Shown here: one piece after another, positions 35,089 through 44,600 of the stretch
Numbering within the stretch: position 1 is the first letter of the stretch
Layout: each line of letters begins with the position of its first letter
DNA from: Lachnospiraceae bacterium
GTDB lineage: Bacteria > Bacillota > Clostridia > Lachnospirales > Lachnospiraceae
Length of the DNA: 64,000 nucleotides
Assembly (NCBI GenBank): GCA_028689655.1
Contig: JAQVCT010000005.1
Coordinates: 62,001 to 126,000 of the forward strand
Reading direction: 5' to 3'
The notes under the pieces: model-generated
The model's input: the letters and a program-made list of their open reading frames with translations, nothing else
What the model was told of the DNA's origin: nothing
Database searches by the model: none
Position numbers and translations under genes: made by a program

Positions 35089-35123
35089 CTGGGTTGGTCG
35101 ACTGTTTCGCAACCAGCTTTGTT

Positions 35124-35153
35124 AGTATACAATTAAAGGGTGGGTGTTGTCAA
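35124..35153 (-). promoter_or_regulatory. Promoter of the tRNA-Val/tRNA-Met operon
   Basis: On the minus strand TTGACA (35153-35148), an 18-bp spacer and TATACT (35129-35124) lie about 36 bp before tRNA-Val. Both boxes are close to consensus. Confidence 0.8.
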
Positions 35154-35333
35154 TACTTTTTTAGATTTTTTTCGAGGAATTTTTTCAGCATTTTTTTCAA
35201 TGCTTTTATCACTTTTTCCTATGCACTTATGATATACTGTCGTCATATAAAGTCCTATGTTCTATGCCGCATAAAACAGTTCCTTATATGATTCAACTGT
35301 TCCCATATTCACCATGGCTTTGGAGGAGATTCT

Positions 35334-36017
35334 ATGCATCACAAAATACATACGCGGAAAATACTGTTTTCCCTGATCCAGCTCGTCACTCTGCTGATCG
35401 GTCTGGTCATCGCCCACCTGGGTGTCACTTTATTCATTCAGACCAATCTTGGGAGCGATCCTTTTAACGTATTCGTCCAGGGAAGTTTTCGTACCCTTAC
35501 CAAAGTTGCTTCCGTAAACTGGCTTACACACGGGTATACCCATATCAGTATCAGTCTGTGCATTATCCTCATGCTGTTGGTGATAGACCGTAGTTATATC
35601 AAGATCGGAACCTTGATCTGCATGGCACTTGGCGGCCCAATCATTGATATTTTCACCACTCTGTTAAAGGATTCCATCAACGCCTCCATGCCATTCCCCC
35701 TTCGCGTCCTCACCCTTTGCTGTGGATGCATCATATTGGCTTTTGGCATGACTATCGTTATCAATTCAGATGCGGGAACCGGCCCCAATGATCTGGTTGC
35801 CATCGTCATCAGTGATAAGATAAAACGTCCCTTTAGTATGATCCGTATTTTGGTGGATGCTGCCTTTGTGGTTGTCGGCTTTCTGCTGGGCGGCACCTTC
35901 GGTATCGGCACCATCATCTGTGCCTTTTTAGTGGGTCCTGTAGCAGGATTTTTCCTGCCCCACACGAAAAAAGTAATTCTGAAAATATATCAAAAAACTT
36001 CACTGCCAACTACTTAA
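35334..36017 (+). CDS. YczE/YyaS/YitT-family integral membrane protein
   Basis: 227 residues with about five or six membrane helices. The family pattern is clear: 'LLIGLVIAHLGVTLFIQTNLGSDPFNVFVQG', 'LGGPIIDIF', 'CCGCIILAFGMTIVINSDAGTGPNDLVAIVIS', 'IRILVDAAFVVVGFLLGGTFGIGTIICAFLVGPVAGFFLP'. In Bacillus a relative (YczE) lies beside surfactin genes and another (YitT) is of unknown function, so the role here is unknown. GGAGGAG precedes the start. Its last codons form one arm of the shared terminator. Confidence 0.88.
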   Translation: MHHKIHTRKILFSLIQLVTLLIGLVIAHLGVTLFIQTNLGSDPFNVFVQGSFRTLTKVASVNWLTHGYTHISISLCIILMLLVIDRSYIKIGTLICMALGGPIIDIFTTLLKDSINASMPFPLRVLTLCCGCIILAFGMTIVINSDAGTGPNDLVAIVISDKIKRPFSMIRILVDAAFVVVGFLLGGTFGIGTIICAFLVGPVAGFFLPHTKKVILKIYQKTSLPTT

Positions 36018-36037
36018 AACGTAATTGACAGTGAAGT
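35997..36037. terminator. Bidirectional terminator between convergent genes
   Basis: ACTTCACTGCCAACTAC (35997-36013) and GTAATTGACAGTGAAGT (36021-36037) pair over 17 positions with a few mismatches. The stem includes the stop region of the YczE-like gene and serves the convergent kinase-like gene ending at 36045. Confidence 0.6.
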
Positions 36038-36044
36038 AATCCTG

Positions 36045-36647
36045 TTAATCAATATAGCCTTTCCCTTTCAGGTATTGAATAATGATATTCACTGCAATAT
36101 CCACACCTGTGGAGCTCTTATTAATCATAAGGTCTTTGCCCTCCTGGGTGCCCCACTTATGGTCGGTATAATATTGATAATAGCTTCTCCTGATCTTATC
36201 CTGTTTCTTGATGATCTTATAGGCACTGTCCTCATCCACATGATGTCTCTCCATCACTCTGGCGATTCTGTCCCCAAGATCCGCATAGATGAATACATGG
36301 CAGGCACGCTCCATATTCCGCAGAATATAATCAGAGCATCTTCCCACGATAACGCAGGATTCTTCCTCCACTTTTTCTTTGATGAGCTTTGTCTGCATCT
36401 TGAAAAGCCGTTCGCTCAAAGAGCCCGTATCGATTCCATATGGTATATAGGGTTCATCGAAAGGATTGCTGGCACGCTCATCTTCCCTCTCCAGGAATTG
36501 CTCTTTGATACCACTTTTCTCCGCCACAATATTCAGCATATTGCGATCATAAAAACCGATTCCAAGCTTTTCTGCCAGTTTCTTGCCAATCTCATTTCCA
36601 CCACTGCCGAACTCTCTGCCAATGGTCACTACAAATTTCTCACCCAT
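36045..36647 (-). CDS. Cytidylate kinase-like family protein
   Basis: 200 residues from the ATG at 36647, with AAGGTG five bases upstream. 'VVTIGREFGSGGNEIGKKLAEKLGIGFYDRNML' is the P-loop (GREFGSGG) of the Cytidylate_kin2 family. 'CVIVGRCSDYILRNMERACHVFIYADLGDRIARVMERHHVDEDSAYKIIKKQDKIRRSYYQYYT' covers the NMP-binding and lid parts. These proteins resemble CMP kinase but are often additional copies whose substrate is unproved. It is a single gene between argS and the YczE-like gene. Confidence 0.85.
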   Translation of the reverse strand: MGEKFVVTIGREFGSGGNEIGKKLAEKLGIGFYDRNMLNIVAEKSGIKEQFLEREDERASNPFDEPYIPYGIDTGSLSERLFKMQTKLIKEKVEEESCVIVGRCSDYILRNMERACHVFIYADLGDRIARVMERHHVDEDSAYKIIKKQDKIRRSYYQYYTDHKWGTQEGKDLMINKSSTGVDIAVNIIIQYLKGKGYID

Positions 36648-36789
36648 ACGAATCACCTTGCCCTTTCTACAGATCTGCAGGCGCACATAAGAACTTTTCC
36701 AAGCGCCGCAGCGTTTGTTATTATCCTCACAAAAGTAACTCTTCCTATGACTCTATTATACTACTTTTATCTGAAAATCGATATATATT

Positions 36790-38556
36790 TTACATTTTCT
36801 CCGGTGCACCAAATCCCAGCACATCAATACAGGTCTCCAACACGTTGCGTGTCAATATCAACAATGCGATATAACCCGCTTTTTTGTCTTCGTTTTCCTC
36901 TGTGAGGATCTTCGTCTCATGGTAGAAATGGTTAAATGCGTTGGCGAGGTTGTAGATGTAGGCACACACTTTGTGGGGTGCGATCTCCTCGTAAGCACTT
37001 TCCATCATGGCATTGAACTGGGTGAGCATCAGCATCAATTCTTTCTCTGAGGCATCTGCAGCTTCCTGGATGGACACTTTTGCCAGGTCTCCGCTCTGCT
37101 CTGCATATTTATTGAGAATCGATTTGATACGCACGATGGTGTACAGAATATAAGGACCTGTATCTCCCTCAAAGGAAGTAAATCTCTCTATATCAAATAC
37201 ATAATCCTTGGATGCCTGGTTGGAAAGATCACCATATTTTACGGCTGACAGTGCTACGATCTTAGCGATTGCCCGTGCTTCCTCTTCCTCCACCGGACGA
37301 TTATCCATGATTTTCTTATACATTTCTTCGTTGATGTCCTTTAAAAGGGTCTCTAGACGCATCACACCGCCCTGTCTGGTCTTAAAGGGCTTGCCATCCT
37401 TACCGTTCATGGTACCGAACCCCAGGAAAGTGAGTTTGGTCTCCGATTCCACCAGCTTTGTCTTTCTGGCGCAGCGGAATACCTGCTGGAAATACAGATC
37501 CTGTCTCTTATCCACCACATAGATGATGTGATCCGGATGAATCTTCTCCATACGCTCCTGGATGGTGGCAAGGTCCGTTGTATTGTAAAGGGATGCACCG
37601 TCAGACTTCAGGATCATGCAGGGAGGGATCTCTTTGGCATCGGTGTCCTCTGCCACATCAACCACTAACGCACCCTCACTCTCATGGGCATAGCCTTCCT
37701 TTTTCATATATTCTACCATGCCGGGAATCACATGCTGTACGTCAGATTCCCCTTTCCAAAGGTCAAATTCCACGTTGAGGTTGGCATAATTTTTCTTCAG
37801 ATCTGTCACAGATACATGCATGATATGATTCCACAGCGCACGGTATCCACGAACACCTGTCTGCAGCTTATAAGTGGCCTCCATTGCGGCTTCCTTATAT
37901 GCTTCGTCCTCTTTGGATTTGCCACTGGCTGTGGGATAGATTTCCTCTAACTCCGAAATGGTAAAGGGCGCCTCCGTGGGATATTCTCCCTGATAATTCT
38001 CATCAAAATATACCAGGTCAGGCTGTCTCTCCTTTAACTCTGTGATGATCAGACCCATCTGCAGTCCCCAGTCTCCCAGATGAATGTCTCCCACCACTTC
38101 ATGACCCATGTATCTTGCAATACGTTTCACGCTCTCACCGATGATGGCAGAGCGCAAATGTCCCACATGAAGAGGCTTTGCCACGTTGGGTCCACCATAA
38201 TCAATGACGATCTTCTTAGGAGCTGCTGCCTTTTCCACACCATACTTTTCTTCTCTATTCATATCTGCGATATAGCCCGCCAGAAAACCATTGTCCAGAT
38301 CCATGTTCAGGAATCCCGGCATTACGGCTTCCACTTTGCCGAACACTTTACTGTCAGCTAACTTCTCTGCAACGGCATTTGCAATTGCGATGGGCGCCAT
38401 CTTATATTTTTTGGCTCCTGCCATAGCTCCATTACACTGATATTCACACAAGTCCGGTCTGTTGCTGATGGATACCCTTCCCAACTGGCGGTCATATCCT
38501 GCTGTCTCAAAAGCTGCCTGTACTTCCTCTGATATGAGATCTAATAATTTTTTCAT
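36790..38556 (-). CDS. argS: Arginyl-tRNA synthetase
   Basis: 588 residues. The N-terminal Add-1 domain is followed by 'IDYGGPNVAKPLHVGHLRSAIIGESVKRIARYMGHEV' (HIGH-type motif HVGH). Later come 'ASLYNTTDLATIQERM', 'GTMNGKDGKPFKTRQGGVMRLETLL', and the C-terminal anticodon-binding domain ending 'RNVLETCIDVLGFGAPEKM'. As in most ArgRS, KMSKS is replaced (here GKPFKTRQGG). It attaches arginine to tRNA-Arg. It appears to be monocistronic. Confidence 0.97.
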   Translation of the reverse strand: MKKLLDLISEEVQAAFETAGYDRQLGRVSISNRPDLCEYQCNGAMAGAKKYKMAPIAIANAVAEKLADSKVFGKVEAVMPGFLNMDLDNGFLAGYIADMNREEKYGVEKAAAPKKIVIDYGGPNVAKPLHVGHLRSAIIGESVKRIARYMGHEVVGDIHLGDWGLQMGLIITELKERQPDLVYFDENYQGEYPTEAPFTISELEEIYPTASGKSKEDEAYKEAAMEATYKLQTGVRGYRALWNHIMHVSVTDLKKNYANLNVEFDLWKGESDVQHVIPGMVEYMKKEGYAHESEGALVVDVAEDTDAKEIPPCMILKSDGASLYNTTDLATIQERMEKIHPDHIIYVVDKRQDLYFQQVFRCARKTKLVESETKLTFLGFGTMNGKDGKPFKTRQGGVMRLETLLKDINEEMYKKIMDNRPVEEEEARAIAKIVALSAVKYGDLSNQASKDYVFDIERFTSFEGDTGPYILYTIVRIKSILNKYAEQSGDLAKVSIQEAADASEKELMLMLTQFNAMMESAYEEIAPHKVCAYIYNLANAFNHFYHETKILTEENEDKKAGYIALLILTRNVLETCIDVLGFGAPEKM

Positions 38557-38703
38557 ATACTGTGACTCCTGTTCTGTTTCTATTTTTTATCTTGCTATTT
38601 ATTATTGCTTCTATCGTTATTACTTCTATCGTTATTACTTTTATATCATGATGTAAGAGTCAAAAGGTGTTTTACCCCTTGATACTTACGGATTGCCATT
38701 CTT

Positions 38704-39534
38704 CTATTTTGGGATCTGCTTCGTCTGCTTCTCTGATTCCCTCTGTAACTTGGAATAGATGCATCCGCAGTAATCCTGACGGTACAGATCATATTCCCCG
38801 GAGAGCTCGATGGAACGTTTATAGCCATTTTTCTTTTTAAAATCCGAAGGTAGATATTGTAGCTTCCATTGCTCACATATCTGTATGCCTATCTGATTCA
38901 ATAGCTCGGCATTTTTTAAAGGGCTGATGGTAAGGGTGGTGGTAAAATAATCGAAACCTCTTTCACGCGCCTCCCGGGCTGTCTGTTCCAAACGAAGGCG
39001 AAAACATTTTTCGCAGCGTTCCCCACCTTCCCTGCAGTGTTCCAGACCTTTTATCACTTCATAGAATCTGTCCGGCTCATAAGTGCCTTCCAGGAACCGG
39101 ATAGGATTGTGATGTATCGAAGAATTCCCGAGATTTTCTGATTTCGTTTCTGATTTCGATTCTAATTTCAGTTTCTGTGATTTTCCTTTCCCTGATTCCT
39201 GTTCCCTTATTTTCTCATTCATCTTCCTGATAAGACGCTTCTGTTCTATGACACGCTTGTCGTATTCCTCTTTCGCAGAGATATTGGGATTATAATAGTA
39301 CACCGTTATCTGAAAATACTGGCTTAGATACTCTAAGACATAGCTGCTGCAGGGTGCGCAGCAGCTATGTAAAAATAACGTTCTATTGTGATCTGGCAGT
39401 TTGTCTAAAACCGCCTCTAATTCTTTTTGGTAATTTTTCATCTGATTCTCACTTATATCCACTATTTTGTGAACATCTACAATCCGTACATGTCTGCCGC
39501 TATACAACAATTCCTGGATTGCAGACCGCCGCAT
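38704..39534 (-). CDS. queH: Epoxyqueuosine reductase QueH
   Basis: 276 residues in the longest frame. Signature: 'FLHSCCAPCSSYVLEYLSQYFQITVYYYNPNISAKEEYDKRVIEQ' with the vicinal CC and APC cysteines, 'EGGERCEKCFRLRLEQTA' and 'FKKKNGYKRSIELSGEYDLYRQDYCGCIYS'. QueH reduces epoxyqueuosine to queuosine in tRNA wobble position 34. Residues about 115-138 are a charged, repeat-like insertion (GKSQKLKLESKSETKSE) not usual in the family. The start is uncertain: Met33 (39438) would match most relatives, and neither start has a strong ribosome site. Confidence 0.9.
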   Translation of the reverse strand: MRRSAIQELLYSGRHVRIVDVHKIVDISENQMKNYQKELEAVLDKLPDHNRTLFLHSCCAPCSSYVLEYLSQYFQITVYYYNPNISAKEEYDKRVIEQKRLIRKMNEKIREQESGKGKSQKLKLESKSETKSENLGNSSIHHNPIRFLEGTYEPDRFYEVIKGLEHCREGGERCEKCFRLRLEQTAREARERGFDYFTTTLTISPLKNAELLNQIGIQICEQWKLQYLPSDFKKKNGYKRSIELSGEYDLYRQDYCGCIYSKLQRESEKQTKQIPK

Positions 39535-39632
39535 CTTCTATCATTCATGGGAAATGACATAAAATTCTACGAAACATAGAGTATCACAAAACCACTGGAA
39601 ATACAACCTGTTCCCACCATAGGATAACCGTA

Positions 39633-40556
39633 CTACAGGTTGTCATTCATGAAGGAAATAACGCCCTGCTCTACCTCTTCTCTGATTTCCTTATAATTAT
39701 GAATCTCATGGCGATAGCCACTGTACACTTTGGTCTTTACCACATGTCCTGTACTCCACAGCCAGTTGGCCACTTCATAGATTCCTTTTCCGTACTCTCC
39801 CACAGGGTCCTGATCTCCGCCAATGTTATAGATTGGAAGTTCCTTTGGTACTTTCTCCGCCCAGGCTGTCCCTTCTATATTCTTCATCATCTGGGCAAAA
39901 TACAGGGTAGAACGATTGGTGGTGGATTTGGTAAAGCTGTTGAACGGATCTTCCGCATGGTCGCGGCATACGTAAGGATCATGGCAGATCCATTCATTAC
40001 CGATGGTCACATCATCGCATCGTTCATTCATCCAGCCCAGGAGCTCTGCCGTATACTCTCCATCGCAGGATTCTCCTTTTCCCTCTTCTACTACCTTCTC
40101 CAGCACTGCAATTCCTGCATCCACGTTACGGAACTTTCCACAGGTACCACAGATGGTAATACCCGAAATACCTGCTCCATATTCTGACACCAGATCTCTC
40201 ACGATGAAGGAACCCATGCTGTGCCCGAACATAAAGTAAGGAAGCTCTGGATATTTCTCCTGTACCAGTGTTCGTAACGTCTGTTCATCCTCCATCATGG
40301 TGCGGTAACCCTTATCGCCCCAGTCAGACCAGTTTCCAGACACCGTGGCTGTTTTGCCATGTGCCACATGATCGTCCGCTGCCACGATATATCCTGCTTC
40401 ATTGAAGCTTCCTATCATGTGCAGATATCTCCTGGAATGCTCTCCCAGACCGTGCACTAACTGTACCACGCCTTTTGCCTTTCCAACGGGCAGATAGATC
40501 CACCCCTGGATCATGGTTCTCTCATCATAGGACTTAAAACTAATCTCATGAAACAT
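39633..40556 (-). CDS. Alpha/beta hydrolase (serine aminopeptidase S33 / lysophospholipase-like)
   Basis: 307 residues from the ATG at 40556, fixed by AAGGAGGG seven bases upstream; the frame is open further upstream to 40673 but without support. 'AKGVVQLVHGLGEHSRRY' carries the oxyanion HGLGEH, 'MFGHSMGSFIVRDL' the nucleophile GHSMGS, 'GGDQDPVGEYGKG' the acid, and 'YSGYRHEIHN' the catalytic His. This is the S33/monoglyceride-lipase-like family of esterases. The substrate is unknown. Stand-alone. Confidence 0.88.
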   Translation of the reverse strand: MFHEISFKSYDERTMIQGWIYLPVGKAKGVVQLVHGLGEHSRRYLHMIGSFNEAGYIVAADDHVAHGKTATVSGNWSDWGDKGYRTMMEDEQTLRTLVQEKYPELPYFMFGHSMGSFIVRDLVSEYGAGISGITICGTCGKFRNVDAGIAVLEKVVEEGKGESCDGEYTAELLGWMNERCDDVTIGNEWICHDPYVCRDHAEDPFNSFTKSTTNRSTLYFAQMMKNIEGTAWAEKVPKELPIYNIGGDQDPVGEYGKGIYEVANWLWSTGHVVKTKVYSGYRHEIHNYKEIREEVEQGVISFMNDNL

Positions 40557-40721
40557 AGAATCCCTCCTTCTACACCACCATACCTTACGGCCTGACAGCA
40601 ACCGCCAGCCTTCTGTTACACGCAATATTCCTACTATCAGCATAGCATTCGCAACTTGCCCTGTCAATCGCACGCTGCTCCAAAATGCGTGTATTAATGA
40701 GAAAATTAGCGGGGAGCATGC

Positions 40722-40760
40722 AGAAAAGGCAGACTACATTTTCTGTAATCTGCCTTTTCT
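40722..40760 (-). terminator. Terminator after mazEF
   Basis: AGAAAAGGCAGACTACA (40722-40738) and TGTAATCTGCCTTTTCT (40744-40760) pair over 17 positions with one mismatch and a short TTTTC-type loop. It lies 24 bp past the mazF stop. Confidence 0.75.
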
Positions 40761-40783
40761 ACCATATCTAACATTTTCTTCTA

Positions 40784-41095
40784 TCAGCCAAAGGGATAAT
40801 AATCAAAAATACTTTGGATTGCATCTGTAATATTCATGATATCTTCCATTTCTAATTCTGACTTTTTCTGATATCCTCTGACCCGTAAATCTAATAACTT
40901 CATCTGTTCACACAAAACAATCCCCTGCATATCCTTTGTAGTAACTGGTATATGCAATGGGTCTTCTGATGCTTTAGGTAAAATGGGACACGCAATAATC
41001 TGTTCTGTCCTGTTAAAAAAAGTCTTACTGACCACAAGTACGGGAGTATTGATTCTCTCTATGGACAAAACATCTCCTTGTATCAGTTCATTCAT
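40784..41095 (-). CDS. mazF: MazF/PemK-type mRNA interferase toxin
   Basis: 103 residues. 'QGDVLSIERINTPVLVVSKTFFNRTEQIIACPILPKASEDPLHIPV' resembles the MazF beta-barrel start (a diverged form of GDI..V...RP.LVVS). 'GIVLCEQMKLLDLRVRG' corresponds to the conserved '.V.ceQlrtlD..R' strand with the catalytic-type Thr replaced by Lys-Leu here. The last part 'MEDIMNITDAIQSIFDYY' is typical. It follows the antitoxin gene by 6 bp. It would cleave mRNA at short sites when not bound by MazE. Confidence 0.85.
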   Translation of the reverse strand: MNELIQGDVLSIERINTPVLVVSKTFFNRTEQIIACPILPKASEDPLHIPVTTKDMQGIVLCEQMKLLDLRVRGYQKKSELEMEDIMNITDAIQSIFDYYPFG

Positions 41096-41101
41096 TCCGG
41101 C

Positions 41102-41344
41102 TTACCACTGTTCCCTTCCTTTGGCATCTCCCCACTGAAATTCTTCATACGGTCCTATTTTCCCCTGAAATTCAGCAGTTCTTTCTTCCAGAGTTTTATG
41201 CTTATATGTCTTTGATAAGACAATACTTCCATTTTTGACTTCTACATTCAAAAATTCATCAAGGTGAACGCCTATGGTATCTAACAATTCTTTGGAAAAT
41301 CTGACTCCTTGTCCATTTCCCCATGCTTTTACCTGCGCCAGCAT
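41102..41344 (-). CDS. mazE: MazE/AbrB-type antitoxin
   Basis: 80 residues from the ATG at 41344, which has AAGGAGG seven bases upstream. The swapped-hairpin AbrB domain is clear: 'QVKAWGNGQGVRFSKELLDTIGVHLDEFLNVEVKNGSIVLSK'. A flexible C-terminal part (about 50-80, 'TLEERTAEFQGKIGPYEEFQWGDAKG') would wrap the toxin. It is the first gene of the pair. It is expected to bind MazF and repress the operon. Confidence 0.9.
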   Translation of the reverse strand: MLAQVKAWGNGQGVRFSKELLDTIGVHLDEFLNVEVKNGSIVLSKTYKHKTLEERTAEFQGKIGPYEEFQWGDAKGREQW

Positions 41345-41436
41345 ACTACCGCCTCCTTTCATATATACATAGTATATACGATTCTTTTTGAATTATCAAA
41401 CGTTCTTATTCTTTTTATTTTATATGAAAAATTCAC

Positions 41437-41581
41437 GTTACTGTTCACTCGCAAGCTTGACACCTGCTGTCAAGCTATGCGCCAATCAAGTAAATATAAC
41501 CATGAGCCAGTCCCATCATCGAAGATGATTTAAAAATGGGCTGGCGGCGTTACTGGAACAGATTTATCTGTGAACAGTAAC
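41437..41581. repeat. Family B element 3: 145-bp multi-hairpin element with 12-bp terminal inverted repeats
   Basis: GTTACTGTTCAC (41437-41448) and GTGAACAGTAAC (41570-41581) are perfect terminal inverted repeats. Inside are GCTTGACA-CCTGC-TGTCAAGC, then GCCAGTCCCATCATC against GATGA..ATGGGCTGGC, then AACAGA-TTTA-TCTGT. It lies between mazE and the carB stop. The ends resemble those of the element at 30225 (GTAACTATTCAG). Confidence 0.85.
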
Positions 41582-41606
41582 AATTCACTGCAAACATATG
41601 CCTGTC

Positions 41607-44600
41607 CTACAAGGATGCAATATCGATCAGATTCAACTGATGGGATTTCACATCTGCAAGGCTGGTGGCCAACGCATTGGCAGTATCCAGAGAGGTGATA
41701 CAGTTCACACCTGTCTCAATGGCTGTTCTACGAATCATGAATCCATCTCTGGTCTTATCACGTCCCTGTGTAGGTGTATCAATGACAAGGTCGATCTTAT
41801 GACCCAGGATCAGATCCATTACGGTAGGAGATTCCTGATTGATCTTATTGACCTTACGGGCTTTTACGCCAGCTTCCTGCAGGGCTGCTGCGGTACTTCT
41901 GGTAGCGTAGATGGTATATCCGATCTTCTCAAATTTACGACCAAGTTCGATTGCCTCTCCCTTGTCCGCATCCTTCACCGTGATGATCATCTGTTTATAT
42001 TTGGGAAGGTCAATACCAGCACCTAAAAATGCTTTGTATAATGCCTCATCGAAGGTCTTCGCGATACCAAGGCACTCACCGGTAGACTTCATCTCCGGTC
42101 CAAGGCTGATCTCTGCTCCTCTGATCTTCTCAAAGGAGAACACCGGCATCTTCACAGCGATGTAATCTGCTTCTGGCTGGAGACCTGGTTCATAGCCCAG
42201 CTCACGGATGGTCTTACCGATGATGACCTGTGTGGCAAGATCCACGATGGGAATGCCTGTGACCTTACTGATATAAGGTACGGTACGGGAAGAACGTGGA
42301 TTAACTTCGATTACATACACATCCTCGCCCACTGCGATGAACTGGATATTGATCAGTCCGATGACATGAAGGGATTTGGCAAGACGTCTGGTGTACTCTG
42401 CGATGGTGTCCTTCACATGACTGCTGATGGTCTGTGCCGGATAGACGGAGATACTGTCTCCGGAATGCACGCCGGCTCTCTCAATATGCTCCATGATACC
42501 CGGAATCAGGATATCTGTTCCGTCGCATACCGCATCCACTTCGATTTCCTTACCCATGAGGTATTTATCTACTAAAATAGGATGATCCTGTGCAATTCTG
42601 TTGATGATTTCCATGAATTCTTCCACTTCATCATCACAGATAGCGATCTGCATGCCCTGCCCGCCCAGTACGTAGGAAGGTCGAACTAACACCGGATAGC
42701 CTAATCTGTTGGCAACTTTTTTGGCTTCCTCCGCTGTGTATACAGTTCCCCCTGAAGGTCTTGGAATCTTACATTCTTCCAGGATCTTATCAAAGAGTTC
42801 TCTGTCCTCCGCTGCGTCTACATTCTCTGCGCTGGTGCCCAGAATGGGAACACCCATCTTCATGAGGCTTTCTGTGAGTTTAATGGCTGTCTGTCCACCG
42901 AACTGTACCACTGCTCCATCCGGTTTCTCGATATTGACGATATTCTCCACATCTTCCGGTGTCAAGGGCTCGAAATACAATTTATCTGCGATATCAAAAT
43001 CTGTACTTACAGTCTCCGGATTGTTGTTGACGATAATAGTCTCATAGCCTTCCTTACTGAATGCCCAGGTACTGTGAACACTACAGTAATCAAATTCGAT
43101 ACCCTGACCGATACGGATAGGGCCGGAACCCAGTACCAGTACCTTCTTCGGTGGATTGGTCTTCGTGGCTTCATTCTCCCCGTCAAAACAGGAATAGTAG
43201 TAGGGTGTGCTGGCCTCGAACTCTGCGGCACAGGTATCTACCATCTTAAAGGATGCGGTGATTTGATTCGTATAACGCATCCTCTTGATGTCATCCTCTT
43301 TCTTGCCGGTAAGTCTTGCGATGACATTATCAGGGAACTCGATTCTCTTGGCTTCCCTCAATAAGGCTACTGTCAATGGTCCTTTCTCAAGGGCATCCTC
43401 CATCTCTACCAAGATAGCGATCTTATCGATGAACCAATGGTCTACCATGGTAATCTCATGGATGGTATCATAATCGATCCCTTTGCGAATTGCCTCTGCG
43501 ATCACATAGATCCTCTGATCATCCACAATTTTCAGTCTCTCCAGCAGTTCCTCTTTGGTGAGGTCTGTAAAATCATAGCTTCTCAGGCAATCCACATGCT
43601 GTTCCAGAGAACGGATGGCTTTCATCAAAGCACCCTCAAAGTTCGTACAGATACTCATGACCTCACCGGTGGCTTTCATCTGTGTGGTAAGGGTTCTCTT
43701 GGCTGTGATGAACTTATCAAAGGGAAGTCTTGGAATCTTCACGACACAATAGTCAAGGGTCGGTTCAAAACTTGCATATGTTTTATGGGTAATTGCATTT
43801 TTGATCTCGTCCAGGGTGTATCCCAGGGCGATCTTCGCTGCCACCTTGGCAATTGGATATCCGGTAGCTTTGGATGCCAGTGCGGAGGAACGGCTTACAC
43901 GAGGGTTTACCTCGATAACGCAATATTCAAAACTGGTAGGATGAAGGGCATACTGCACATTACATCCACCTGTAATATTCAACTCGCTGATAATATTTAA
44001 TGCAGAGCTTCGGAGCATCTGATACTCTTTATCTCCCAATGTCTGTGAAGGTGCCACAACGATACTGTCACCTGTATGTACGCCAACAGGATCAATATTT
44101 TCCATATTACATACGGTAATGCAGTTGCCGTTGGCATCACGCATTACTTCGTATTCGATCTCTTTCCAGCCTGCGATACAACGCTCTACCAGTACCTGTC
44201 CCACACGGCTGAGACGCAGACCATTTTCCAGGATCTCTTCCAGTTCTACCTGATTGTGGGCGATACCGCCGCCGCTTCCACCCAAGGTATAAGCAGGACG
44301 AAGCACTACGGGATAACCGATCTTTTTCGCAAATTCCACTCCTGCCGGAATATCCTCCACCACAAGAGACGGTGCGCATGGCTCTCCAATCTTCTCCATG
44401 GTCTCTTTAAATTCCAGACGATCCTCCGCTTTTTTAATGGTCTCCGGTGTGGTACCAATGAGTTTCACACCATATTTATCCAGGATTCCTTTTTCTGCCA
44501 ATTCCATGCCCAGGTTCAGACCAGCCTGTCCTCCCAGTGTAGGAAGGATACTGTCCGGTTTCTCTTTGACGATCAACTGCTCCAACACACGAATGGTCAA

